Position numbers and translations under genes: made by a program. A DNA stretch of 44,138 bases. It comes from a virus. The stretch covers positions 1-44,138 of the IMG/VR virus record IMGVR_UViG_3300008267_009701; one strand, 5' to 3'. Below are positions 23,966-32,402 of the stretch, one piece after another (the first letter of the stretch is position 1; the number at the start of each line of letters is the position of its first letter). Under the pieces are notes generated by a model. The model did no database searches and was not told where the DNA came from. It saw only the letters and a list, made by a program, of their open reading frames with translations.

Positions 23966-24499
23966 CTATTTTAAAAATTTATTAACTCTTTTGTCGGATT
24001 TTCTTTTAACTATTGTTAATCCGGCTTGAGTTAAGGGTAATGTCATAACATCAAAATCTGTATAGTTTTCTCTAATCCATGTATCCATTTTATATGAATC
24101 ACCACAATAACCATGGTCTAAATACATTTCTTCCATTGGGTCTGTGTCATGTAAGATTACCATACCAAACTCATTTAATAATTTTATAGAATTCATAAAA
24201 TCTTTTTTAACAGACTCAAAATTATGGTCTGCATCAATAAAAACAACATCAACCTTTTCATTAAAATGTTCAAAAAAGCTATCTGTTGTTTCTAAATAGA
24301 ACTCACCTATTTTCCATTTTCTTACATCTTTAATATCAACACTTATTATTCTATCCACAAAAGGTTGTACTAATGATAATGTAATACCATCATATATACC
24401 TAATTCTAAATAAGTTTTACAATTTATCTGTTTAACTAATTCAGCTATAAAATGTGAGTGGTTATATTTAAAACCTGGGTAACCTAATTTATCTTCCAT
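23966..24499 (-). CDS. Class I SAM-dependent methyltransferase (Methyltransf_24-like)
   Basis: 177 residues. TYLELGIYDGITLSLVQPF (about 34-52) is the SAM-binding strand-loop, DRIISVDIKDV the next acidic strand, and VDVVFIDADHNFESVKKDF (about 83-101) the motif found in small-molecule O-methyltransferases with a D-x-D-H metal site. Such enzymes often act on sugars or sugar-linked substrates, which fits the surrounding glycan genes. It overlaps its upstream neighbour by one base. Confidence 0.78.
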   Translation of the reverse strand: MEDKLGYPGFKYNHSHFIAELVKQINCKTYLELGIYDGITLSLVQPFVDRIISVDIKDVRKWKIGEFYLETTDSFFEHFNEKVDVVFIDADHNFESVKKDFMNSIKLLNEFGMVILHDTDPMEEMYLDHGYCGDSYKMDTWIRENYTDFDVMTLPLTQAGLTIVKRKSDKRVNKFLK

Positions 24500-25392
24500 T
24501 ATATAATACTTTTAATTAATTTATTCCATTTATTCATACAACTAGATTTATCATAACCTAAATCTAAAAAATGTTTTCTAGGTGAAAAATTACCTAGATT
24601 ATTCATAACATATTCTATTTTATTTTTAAAATTACCATCCAAAACCCTAACACCCCATTCACCATCTTCCTTATCATAGTACACACCAACATTTGTTGTT
24701 ACTAAAGGTAAATTACATGCAGCTGCCTCAATACCTGATAAATGTTGGGTTTCTACGACAGATGTACAAATAAGTAATGAACAAGAATTTATAACTTTAA
24801 TTAATAAATCATGTGGGATACGATTAAATACTTTTACTCTTGGGTGGTCTATACTAAAGTCGTCTTTCATAACTAAACAAAAATTATAATTAGTTGTATT
24901 TATTAACTCTAATACTCTATCAAACCCTTTTGGGTGGTTTTGACTAGAACCAATAAATAAAATAGAATTATCTAATATATCTAACTCATCTTTAAAACTT
25001 TTGTTTGGTTTAAAAATATTAAAATCTACACCTAAAGGTATTATTTCTGTCCTACAATTAACTTGTGGGTAATTAACTTTTGTATATAATGAATTAAAAA
25101 CTACCACAGATGAGTTATTACATACATCCATTCTTCCGTGACCTAAATCTTGTAACAAAGAAATTGTTGGTACATTTAAAGGTATGGGTGGGAAAAATGA
25201 ACCGTTTCTTATGATATAATCAGGTTTACCTTCATTAAGACTATACTCCAGTATTTTATCACTTAAAATATTATATGATGTATAACCATTACATTTATCT
25301 TCTAACCCATTTACATTTTCTAATAAATCATGCCAAAAAGTCTTAGTACCTGGTATACAAGTTAAAGTATCGTTCACTAACCAACCCCTCAT
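24499..25392 (-). CDS. GT-B glycosyltransferase (GT4-like)
   Basis: 297 residues. The middle shows the linker ending in IIPLGVDFNIFKPN (about 126-139), a GT4 hallmark, then SILFIGSSQNHPKGFDRVLELI (about 150-170). Donor-site VVETQHLSGIEAAACNLPLVTTNVGVYYD follows (about 222-250). The N-terminal domain is short (~125 residues) compared with usual GT4 enzymes. It adjoins a methyltransferase gene on each side. Confidence 0.8.
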   Translation of the reverse strand: MRGWLVNDTLTCIPGTKTFWHDLLENVNGLEDKCNGYTSYNILSDKILEYSLNEGKPDYIIRNGSFFPPIPLNVPTISLLQDLGHGRMDVCNNSSVVVFNSLYTKVNYPQVNCRTEIIPLGVDFNIFKPNKSFKDELDILDNSILFIGSSQNHPKGFDRVLELINTTNYNFCLVMKDDFSIDHPRVKVFNRIPHDLLIKVINSCSLLICTSVVETQHLSGIEAAACNLPLVTTNVGVYYDKEDGEWGVRVLDGNFKNKIEYVMNNLGNFSPRKHFLDLGYDKSSCMNKWNKLIKSII

Positions 25393-25393
25393 T

Positions 25394-26089
25394 TTATTTT
25401 TTCATTACGATTTTAAAGTGACTCCCATGAGTCTTATTTATGAAATTATTAACATTTTCATCTAATAATTTAGTATTATCATAATATTCTATAGACACTA
25501 AATTATTTTTATATCTAATTTTAAACTCCTCAAAAAATTTATTGGTTAAAATACCTACATGACCTCTTTCATTATCACTAAATGTTTGTTCATTTGGGGT
25601 ACTAATAAATAACAAACCCTCTTCGTTTAAAGAAGACAAACATTTATCTATTAATTGATAATGAAATCTATGTTTAATATGTTCCAATGTTTCTACTAGA
25701 AATATATAATCAGAATTTATTAAATCATTTTTTAATATATCTTCACAAAAATATTTAGTATTATTATTTGTGTTATATGTTAAACAAAATTCTATAGACT
25801 CTTTGTCTATATCATAACCATAAACAACACTTTTTTTAAAAATATCTGAAATATTTATTGTACAAAATCCAACACCACATCCTAAATCTAATATAGTAGA
25901 TTCATCTTTAACATCATTTAAAAATGCTCTATATAAACCCCAATGTTCATTAGCCCATTTACTATATTTTTTATGTTCGTCAACATCAGTTTCAGCTAAA
26001 CCAGGGCCTACCCATACTGGTCTAACATCACCATCATGAAAAATAATATTTTTCATGTCATTCAATAATTTTAAATCATTTATTACCAT
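25394..26089 (-). CDS. Class I SAM-dependent methyltransferase
   Basis: 231 residues from the ATG at 26089, 2 nt after the upstream stop; a GTG at 26107 inside the preceding gene is an alternative. STILDLGCGVGFCTINISD is a textbook SAM motif I (DLGCGVG), YGYDIDKESIEFC motif II, and IFLVETLEHIKHR with SLNEEGLLFISTPNE motifs III-IV of UbiG/Methyltransf_23-like enzymes. The substrate is unknown, probably a glycan or its lipid or sugar precursor given its neighbours. Confidence 0.82.
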   Translation of the reverse strand: MVINDLKLLNDMKNIIFHDGDVRPVWVGPGLAETDVDEHKKYSKWANEHWGLYRAFLNDVKDESTILDLGCGVGFCTINISDIFKKSVVYGYDIDKESIEFCLTYNTNNNTKYFCEDILKNDLINSDYIFLVETLEHIKHRFHYQLIDKCLSSLNEEGLLFISTPNEQTFSDNERGHVGILTNKFFEEFKIRYKNNLVSIEYYDNTKLLDENVNNFINKTHGSHFKIVMKK

Positions 26090-26090
26090 A

Positions 26091-26822
26091 TTAACTATCT
26101 TTTTCACCTTCTTGTATATGATATACTAATGAATCAAATACTGTTATATGTTTCATACCATATTCATTCTCTAATTTTTTAAAATACCAATCATCACCAC
26201 TTTGAATTACTCCGTTTGGGTGAAGGGTACCGATACCGTCCATATAGATATTACCTTCAGGGTATAAACCACTTTCTATAAATTTATTTTTTTCAAAAAT
26301 ACAAGGCATAAATAAACCACCTTCTCTTACTTCTTCAGTTTTTATTTGTTTTGAAAAATTATCCCATAATTCATAATTTATTTGTTTAGGTGACCTGCCA
26401 CAATTAAAAGAAACACCGTGAGTACCACTCAACATTTTACCACTTTCAACTAATCTTGATGTTGGTATATTTGTTCCGTCATGATGTTTTAATAAATTAC
26501 TTAACCAATTTTCACTAAACACCATATCAGAATTTACAAAACAAATATTATCATATTCACTAGTAATACCAGCATGGTTCCAACAACGATAAACTCTATT
26601 TAAATAATAATCACTTGGTTTAGGGTCATTATAAATTGTGTATTTTATATCTAATGTTTTTAGTTTATTAATCACCTCATCTGTAGCATCATTAGCAACA
26701 ATACGAACACCAATATCCCAACCCTCTACTTTACATTTATCACTTTTTAATTCGTTATATATTAATTCTAAATAATCTAACGACTTAAATATTAAACTTA
26801 TAATTTCTATATTTTTATTCAT
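26091..26822 (-). CDS. GT-A glycosyltransferase (GT2-like)
   Basis: 243 residues. The order is strand start IEIISLIFKSLDYLELIYNELKSD, VRIVANDATDEVINKL, then DNICFVNSDMVFSENWL (about 88-104), whose N-S-D is the metal-site position. GGLFMPCIFEKNKFIESGLYPEG and SGDDWYFKKLENEYGM supply the acceptor-side acidic pair. It fits GT2-like enzymes. It lies between the methyltransferase gene and the broken GT17 gene. Confidence 0.75.
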   Translation of the reverse strand: MNKNIEIISLIFKSLDYLELIYNELKSDKCKVEGWDIGVRIVANDATDEVINKLKTLDIKYTIYNDPKPSDYYLNRVYRCWNHAGITSEYDNICFVNSDMVFSENWLSNLLKHHDGTNIPTSRLVESGKMLSGTHGVSFNCGRSPKQINYELWDNFSKQIKTEEVREGGLFMPCIFEKNKFIESGLYPEGNIYMDGIGTLHPNGVIQSGDDWYFKKLENEYGMKHITVFDSLVYHIQEGEKDS

Positions 26823-26823
26823 A

Positions 26824-27048
26824 TTAATTTTCTTCGTAAAAAAAATGTGGGTATTTTTTTAAAAATGTATCCATCATTTTAGGTTTATTATCAGTAATAT
26901 TCACAATTTTCTTTTGTGCATAATCCTCAGTTCTGTTCCACAAATCTTTTTGTGATTCCATTTTTTCTTTAATATTATCTACGTCACCGATTTCATCAAT
27001 AATATAATGAGATTCAGCTATACTGTTGTGGTGAACTAAAAGTACCAT
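26824..27048 (-). pseudogene. C-terminal fragment of a broken GT17-type glycosyltransferase
   Basis: The frame holds 74 codons to the stop at 26824. Its readable part (IIDEIGDVDNIKEKMESQKD ... NKPKMMDTFLKKYPHFFYEEN) looks like the C-terminal end of a family 17 glycosyltransferase (the x-G-G/D-x-E/D-x-I-K-x-K segment and the final P-x-x-x... F). It is in another frame from the N-terminal piece at 27014-27508, with a 35-nt overlap. The G-W-H-F segment that family members carry just before this point is absent, so a small deletion with a frameshift is likely. Re-expression from the internal ATG is possible but would give no fold. Confidence 0.6.
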
Positions 27049-27508
27049 AAGAGGCCATTATAGGCCCATTCCATTCACAATTTTGTTCACAATTAACATA
27101 ATAATAGTATAATTTTTGTTTAAAAGTCACCCATCTATTATCTGTTAAATTTTCTTTAATCGTTTCAGGATTTGGTATTTCGTCTATATCTGAAACAATA
27201 ATTTTATCACCATTTTCAGCATAATCTACTAATCCTCTCATAATACAATTTCTTTGATAATTTTCTGCTGTCCATATATCATTTTGAGAATAGGGTGGTA
27301 AATCATCTACTTTGACATGGATTATTTTATTCAAATAATCTTTAAACATTTCTTTATTTTCCTCAAAAATATAAGGCTTTTCTTTTCCTGTGTGTGTTTT
27401 ATTTGCTTCAACTAAAACAAAATAATCAACAACATCATTTAACTCCATTAACCTAAGTTCTAACAACTCTAATTCGTTAAAGAATTTAAAACAATCAAAT
27501 ATTTTCAT
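27014..27508 (-). CDS. N-terminal part of a GT17-type glycosyltransferase, truncated by frameshift
   Basis: 164 residues. KIFDCFKFFNELELLELRLMEL, then VDYFVLVEANKTHTGKEKP, then YAENGDKIIVSDIDEIPNP (about 98-116, with the D-x-D of the active site) is the standard start of family 17 (beta-1,4-N-acetylglucosaminyltransferase-like) enzymes, usually ~280 residues. It stops soon after WNGPIMASYGTF, and the remainder is in another frame downstream. The donor site is intact but the C-terminal part is lost, so the enzyme is probably inactive unless a frameshift restores it. Confidence 0.7.
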   Translation of the reverse strand: MKIFDCFKFFNELELLELRLMELNDVVDYFVLVEANKTHTGKEKPYIFEENKEMFKDYLNKIIHVKVDDLPPYSQNDIWTAENYQRNCIMRGLVDYAENGDKIIVSDIDEIPNPETIKENLTDNRWVTFKQKLYYYYVNCEQNCEWNGPIMASYGTFSSPQQYS

Positions 27509-27514
27509 AATTTT

Positions 27515-28294
27515 TTATTTGTTAACTTCCCAAGTACTTTCTTTCATGGTTTTATTATATAATAAATCTCTATTTTTATTTATTAATTCTGTAGTGTTTA
27601 AGTGACTATAATTATTACTAGAATAATGCCATTGGTGAACAACAAATGGGTTATTAATAAATTTAGTTTTTAAACCCATTCTATCTATTCTAATCAAAAT
27701 TTCATTATCATCATAAGCAATACCATCAGCATACCTTTCATCAAAACCACCTAACTTATCTAAATCTGATTTTTTTATAGCTGAGGTAAAATGAAATCTA
27801 ACAGGTCTATATAAACTATGGTTATACCAACCGTTATCACCATCGTGTGTAACGGATTTTGGTTCGGGGTTTATAACATTTAAAATATTATCTAATGATA
27901 AGTCAACTTCTTTTAAATTATCAGTTTTTTCTTTACTTATAGAGTAACAACCAAAACTATAATATTCACCCTCTTTTATTGATAAAGAACTTTTTAATAC
28001 ATCACCTACATGTAAACATTCTGGATTTTGTATAATTATTATATCACCTTTAGCCTCTTTAAAACCTATATTAAAAGGAATACAAGGGTTTATATACCAC
28101 TTATCTTTTTTTTCCAATCTAATAATTTTTAAAAATTTAAATTCATCTAATAATGATTCTAATCTGTGTTCCTCATCACTATAATCATCTACAACTATTA
28201 CTTCGATATCTTTAATTTCTGAATTAGAAATACTTTTTAAAGTATTATAGAATTGATTTTTTCTATTATGAAAAGCCGTTACTATAGATATCAT
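27515..28294 (-). CDS. Family 2 glycosyltransferase
   Basis: 259 residues. The start ISIVTAFHNRKNQFYNTLKSI and IEVIVVDDYSDEE (about 31-43) are classical GT2. NIGFKEAKGDIIIIQNPECLHVGD replaces the usual D-x-D with N-P-E, and GGFDERYADGIAYDDNEILIRIDRMG supplies the acceptor-side ED-like pair. Probably active on a nucleotide sugar, but the altered metal site is noteworthy. It overlaps the 2-epimerase gene by 4 nt. Confidence 0.85.
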   Translation of the reverse strand: MISIVTAFHNRKNQFYNTLKSISNSEIKDIEVIVVDDYSDEEHRLESLLDEFKFLKIIRLEKKDKWYINPCIPFNIGFKEAKGDIIIIQNPECLHVGDVLKSSLSIKEGEYYSFGCYSISKEKTDNLKEVDLSLDNILNVINPEPKSVTHDGDNGWYNHSLYRPVRFHFTSAIKKSDLDKLGGFDERYADGIAYDDNEILIRIDRMGLKTKFINNPFVVHQWHYSSNNYSHLNTTELINKNRDLLYNKTMKESTWEVNK

Positions 28295-29355
28295 AGTTTT
28301 TCTTTTAAAATATTAATTATTTTTTCTGATGTTGTACCGTCACCTAACCAAGTCACATCCCTTTTATTACAATTTAATAATAACCAACTTTCACTATGAG
28401 TCCATGTTCTATCCATTTTATTATTAACATTTATCATAAATGAACAATTATTTTCTACTGATTCTGGTCTTTCAGTAAAATCTCTCGGTACTATTACTGG
28501 TGTGTTAAGTAAAGACGGTTCTTCTTGTGCTGTACCAGAATCAGATATTATGAATTTTGAGTGGTGGACTTCATTTATATATTTTTTAAAAGGCAATAAA
28601 TCAATAACTTTTATATTACCTAAATCTATATTATATTCTTTTATATAATCTAATGTCCTTTTAAATCCTAACATATATACAGGTAAATCGTACAATTGAC
28701 CCATATTATTTGAATATTTAATAATATTTTCTAATCTATTTTTATATTTGAAATTTTCAGGTCTATGTATATCTAAAATGATTCTATCATTTTTTTTAAC
28801 TTCTAAAGGTTTAAATTTTTTAACTACCTCAACTATAGTATTTCCGACTACATGTATAGATTCGTTTGGTATATTTTCTTTTAAAGCTTTATTTTTATAA
28901 TTTTCATGATAAACAAAAAGAAAATCACTACAATGGTCACAAACAATTCTATTAATTTCTTCTAACATTCTTTTATCATATGAACGCATTCCAGCTTCAA
29001 TATGACCTATTTTATATCCTTCTTTTTTAAGAGATACGGCAGAAGTAACAGAATTAGAATCTCCTAAAAAAATAATAATATCGGGGTTTAAATTTTTAGA
29101 TCTTATTAATTCTATTAATTTTACCGATAAATCTGCTGTTTGGTGAAAATGTTCTTTTCCTACACCACCTATTTCCAAATTATAATCAGGTTTTCTTATT
29201 TCTAATTCATCGAAAAAAACATCGGATAATAGTTTATCAAAATGTTGTCCTGTATGTATTAATACGTGATTAAAATTTTGATCTAATTTTTTAAAAATCT
29301 CAGACATTCTAATAAAATCAGGTCTTATACCTGTTACTGTTAAAACTGTTTTCAT
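28291..29355 (-). CDS. wecB: UDP-N-acetylglucosamine 2-epimerase family (WecB/FnlC-like)
   Basis: 354 residues. The full family signature is present: VTGIRPDFIRMSEI (7-20), HTGQHFDKLLSDVFFDEL (35-52), FLGDSNSVTSAV (~95-106), HIEAGMRSYDKRMLEEINRIVCDHCSDF (~117-144), DIHRPENF, and ISDSGTAQEEPSLLNTPVI near the C-terminus. The fold is GT-B-like. It converts UDP-GlcNAc to UDP-ManNAc or acts on a related UDP-6-deoxy sugar. IRM and IRKPDYNLE lean slightly to FnlC/CapG-type, but WecB-type is equally likely. It overlaps both neighbours by 4 nt. Confidence 0.9.
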   Translation of the reverse strand: MKTVLTVTGIRPDFIRMSEIFKKLDQNFNHVLIHTGQHFDKLLSDVFFDELEIRKPDYNLEIGGVGKEHFHQTADLSVKLIELIRSKNLNPDIIIFLGDSNSVTSAVSLKKEGYKIGHIEAGMRSYDKRMLEEINRIVCDHCSDFLFVYHENYKNKALKENIPNESIHVVGNTIVEVVKKFKPLEVKKNDRIILDIHRPENFKYKNRLENIIKYSNNMGQLYDLPVYMLGFKRTLDYIKEYNIDLGNIKVIDLLPFKKYINEVHHSKFIISDSGTAQEEPSLLNTPVIVPRDFTERPESVENNCSFMINVNNKMDRTWTHSESWLLLNCNKRDVTWLGDGTTSEKIINILKEKL

Positions 29356-30131
29356 ATTTCTATGTTAAATCTATTACCTATTTCTATTAATTTATATCTA
29401 CCTGGTGGTTTACCTGGCATTAAAGCATCATCCCCCTCACTCCAATTATTAAAATAATCTAAAAATTCAGGTATCCATGACTCAAAATTAACTTTAGCTG
29501 ACGAATTTTTTAATTTTTTCTCAATATCTTTTCTAACATAACTCATATGATGCATCTCAATTTCATTACGAGTAAAAATTTTACATTTACCATATTCAGT
29601 TCTTCTTGTTGGGTCTACTAATACTGGAAATGGGTGTCCAAAAATAAACTCTCTACCTTGTTTTATTTTAAAAGGTAGAGTTACGTAATATTCTTCTTTT
29701 GGTTCTAATCTAAATTTAGGTGATTTATAATACGTAGTCATCTGACAAGCCGATGAATCATAATTTTCATCTTCTATTATTTTTTTCATATTCCTAAATT
29801 CCTCAATATCATAATATTCATCGGAATCCATGGCCATATGATGAGTACAACCTTTACCTTCAGAAAGTGATAAACCAATATTTCTTTTAGTTATTTCGTT
29901 AAAATGACCACCTTTATTTATTTTTGGATTATATTCAAATAATTCATCCACCAAACCCTCATCCTTTAATCTATTTAATAAAGGTATTAACTCCTCACCA
30001 CATTGGTTACCAAAATTAGAAACTGTTTGATAGACTACTGATATATAATCTACTTCAGACCTTATGCATTTTATAGAGCCTTCTAATAATTCTTCCCCAT
30101 CAAAAGTATTATAACTTACACCTAATCTCAT
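29352..30131 (-). CDS. GT-A glycosyltransferase-like protein
   Basis: 259 residues. GVSYNTFDGEELLEGSIKCI and VDYISVVYQTVSNFG form a GT2-like start, and HHMAMDSDEYYDIEEF (about 97-112) carries a D-S-D-E metal-site motif. The C-terminal half is less typical (EIEMHHMSYVRKDIEKKLKN with two His, followed by GDDALMPGKPPGRY). It resembles phage and bacterial GT2-like enzymes of unknown donor. It is coupled by 4-nt overlaps to genes on both sides. Confidence 0.7.
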   Translation of the reverse strand: MRLGVSYNTFDGEELLEGSIKCIRSEVDYISVVYQTVSNFGNQCGEELIPLLNRLKDEGLVDELFEYNPKINKGGHFNEITKRNIGLSLSEGKGCTHHMAMDSDEYYDIEEFRNMKKIIEDENYDSSACQMTTYYKSPKFRLEPKEEYYVTLPFKIKQGREFIFGHPFPVLVDPTRRTEYGKCKIFTRNEIEMHHMSYVRKDIEKKLKNSSAKVNFESWIPEFLDYFNNWSEGDDALMPGKPPGRYKLIEIGNRFNIEI

Positions 30132-31687
30132 TGTACTACACTTTTCATTGTATTATTAATTAAAAATTTTAAATCTTTAGAGGAAATATTATCAAAATAG
30201 TTATAACATTTTTCATTATCAATAATATAAGGTATTATTCTTTTTGTATAATCCTCAGATTCTCTTTTTAATTTTTCCGAATCTTTATTTCTTGTTTGAC
30301 TCTCGTAATGATAACAAACTGCGTCAGACACAAAATAATTTTTTAAATTCCTAGTTAAACAATCAATGTTTAATTCCACATCTTCAAAACATTCTTTATA
30401 TCCCTGATTAAAACCACCTATTTTATTAAAGATGTCTTTTTTAATCATCATAAATGCTGCTGTATTACCAAAAACCTCTTTAGTTTGGGTATGGTAATTA
30501 TAATAAGATTTTAAACCTTTATGTGATAAATGTATTCTTCTATCTTGTCCTAAAAATAATATGATACCAGAATGTTGTATAGTATTATCACTAAAATGTA
30601 ATCTAGCACCAACTGTGCCAACTCCTTTGTTGTTAATTAAAACATTAACCATTTTAGTTATAGCGTTATTAATTAACTTAACATCATTATTACAGAATAA
30701 TAAAACCTCTACATCATCACTAACATGATTCCATACAACATCATTATTTATTTTAGCGAAATTATAGTAATCATACTCAATTAATTTTATATTTCTTAGT
30801 CTATCAGAATGTACTGAATGTTTAGATATTAATTCTTTAATTTTTTCTTTTTCCTCATCAGTAGAACCAGTATCAGCAATATAAACTGTGATTAATGGAT
30901 ATTTGTCTTGTTCCCATATAGAATTAACACATTGTGTTAATAATTCAACATTACCTTTAGTGGGTATTATAACTCCAATATGAGGCAGTTTTTTCAGTTT
31001 AGGGATTTCATTATCAAAAATGATTTCACCTTTTATTTTATGAGGTAAATTACTATTATATTTTTCTATAAATTGTAATCTATTATCTTCCCATTCTTGA
31101 TTAGTCATCCCAATAGATTTATGTGTTATTCTAATATTAGATATAACACCAACCTTAACATCTTTTAAATGATTATTAAAACAAAAATCAATTTCATAAA
31201 AATGGAATCCTTTAAATGATTCATCAAAATTAGATTTTATTTTATCTTTATTTACAGCAAAAAATAAACCATCAACAATAATTGATTGTAATATTTTTTC
31301 ACCAAAATTTGAACAATAGATTGAATCCCACGATTTACCTTGATGTTGGTGTCTTACTTGCCCCATCATTTTAGTGTTGTCTTCCCACCATCTTCCACTT
31401 TCAGATAAATCAGTAGTTCCAGCAACACCTATTATACCATAATCTGAATTATTAAAATGGTTTAATATTTTTTTACCCCAATTATTGGTATTAAAAATAA
31501 TATCGTCATGACAAAAAATTAATATATTATTTTTAGATTCTGTTAAACCTTTATTATAGAATTTAGTTAAAGATTCACCATGATTTATATATTCAATAAT
31601 TTCTATATCTTTTATACCAGAACTTTTTTTAATATGTTCTATATGTTTAGGGTTATGTTCTCTAGTACAATAAACAATACTAATCAT
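30128..31687 (-). CDS. Two-domain GT-A glycosyltransferase
   Basis: 519 residues with two catalytic-type modules. The N-terminal module (about 1-215) has ISIVYCTREHNPKHIEHI, NNILIFCHDDIIF (H-D-D) and GFHFYEIDFCFNNHL. The C-terminal module (about 230-500) is a standard GT2 domain: IGVIIPTKGNVELLTQCVNSIWEQ, VYIADTGSTDEE, LFCNNDVKLIN, EVFGNTAAFMMIKKDIFNKIGGFNQ and CFEDVELNIDC. Two modules in one chain suggest successive transfer of two sugars. It is the first gene in the main sugar cluster by transcription order. Confidence 0.85.
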   Translation of the reverse strand: MISIVYCTREHNPKHIEHIKKSSGIKDIEIIEYINHGESLTKFYNKGLTESKNNILIFCHDDIIFNTNNWGKKILNHFNNSDYGIIGVAGTTDLSESGRWWEDNTKMMGQVRHQHQGKSWDSIYCSNFGEKILQSIIVDGLFFAVNKDKIKSNFDESFKGFHFYEIDFCFNNHLKDVKVGVISNIRITHKSIGMTNQEWEDNRLQFIEKYNSNLPHKIKGEIIFDNEIPKLKKLPHIGVIIPTKGNVELLTQCVNSIWEQDKYPLITVYIADTGSTDEEKEKIKELISKHSVHSDRLRNIKLIEYDYYNFAKINNDVVWNHVSDDVEVLLFCNNDVKLINNAITKMVNVLINNKGVGTVGARLHFSDNTIQHSGIILFLGQDRRIHLSHKGLKSYYNYHTQTKEVFGNTAAFMMIKKDIFNKIGGFNQGYKECFEDVELNIDCLTRNLKNYFVSDAVCYHYESQTRNKDSEKLKRESEDYTKRIIPYIIDNEKCYNYFDNISSKDLKFLINNTMKSVVQ

Positions 31688-31689
31688 AT

Positions 31690-31899
31690 TTAATCTTTAT
31701 TTTTTAATTTATAAAATTCTTCCTCTGTTAATTCAAATTCTGGTATAAATTCAGTTATTAAATTAGAACCTTTATTATCTGAAACAATATTAAAATATTT
31801 ATTATTAACTTTAATATTAACACCAGGTCTAGACTTTAAAGAAAACTCAAATAAAGTTTCTTCAGGTATCTCAAAATTGTTTTTTCTTAATAATTTCAT
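31690..31899 (-). CDS. Small protein of unknown function
   Basis: 69 residues, predicted alpha/beta (KRNNFEIPEETLFEF-like start, VNIKVNNKYFNIVSD) and ending FELTEEEFYKLKNK. It lies between the Ntn hydrolase gene (7 nt) and the large glycosyltransferase (2 nt), in one direction. No family recognised. Confidence 0.55.
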   Translation of the reverse strand: MKLLRKNNFEIPEETLFEFSLKSRPGVNIKVNNKYFNIVSDNKGSNLITEFIPEFELTEEEFYKLKNKD

Positions 31900-31906
31900 T
31901 TTTTTT

Positions 31907-32398
31907 TTATTTTTCTATTTCAATAATATTGATAGGTTCTTCACAGTAAACTGATAAATGACAAGAAGCTTTGATAGCTTCTTTAACTGAATTACCTAAA
32001 TATAAAGCTGCTAATGCGAAATCCATTCCAGCTCCAATAGCGGTATAATCTGTAACTTCTTTACACCAAAAACCTTCCATTACAAAAGCTTTACCATCAA
32101 ATACAATAACATACTGATTACTTAATTTTGGTTCTTCCGTTTTATTTCTATACCAATCTTGGAATTCTGACATAAATTCAACCAAAGCATCTACAGAAGC
32201 CTCTCTAGGTTTTCTTGTTTTACAATAAATTAAAAATAATCCACCTTCCTGTGCATCACCACAATCACCAATAACCATACCATTAACTTCATTAAGTTTG
32301 GCTAATTTATCTTTTTCTTGTGTCCAACCAGATACTAAAATACTATCAGCACCTATTGTTATTTTTTTATTTGTTACTTTTACTGCTACTACTGACAT
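31907..32398 (-). CDS. Proteasome/HslV-like Ntn hydrolase with Ser nucleophile
   Basis: 163 residues, the length of a bare HslV/proteasome beta domain. After Met removal the chain starts SVVAVKVTNKKITIGADS. S1 stands in the Thr1 nucleophile position, D17 and K33 (KLAKLNEV) fall exactly at the proteasome-family catalytic positions, and AIGAGMDFALAAL (119-131) matches the HslV AIGSGG region with Ala for Ser. The end (SCHLSVYCEEPINIIEI) also fits HslV. No HslU-like ATPase gene is in the window. A Ser nucleophile would be slower than Thr in proteolysis, so self-processing or a non-degradative role is possible. Located in the early/middle block before dUTPase. Confidence 0.75.
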   Translation of the reverse strand: MSVVAVKVTNKKITIGADSILVSGWTQEKDKLAKLNEVNGMVIGDCGDAQEGGLFLIYCKTRKPREASVDALVEFMSEFQDWYRNKTEEPKLSNQYVIVFDGKAFVMEGFWCKEVTDYTAIGAGMDFALAALYLGNSVKEAIKASCHLSVYCEEPINIIEIEK

Positions 32399-32402
32399 TT
32401 TT

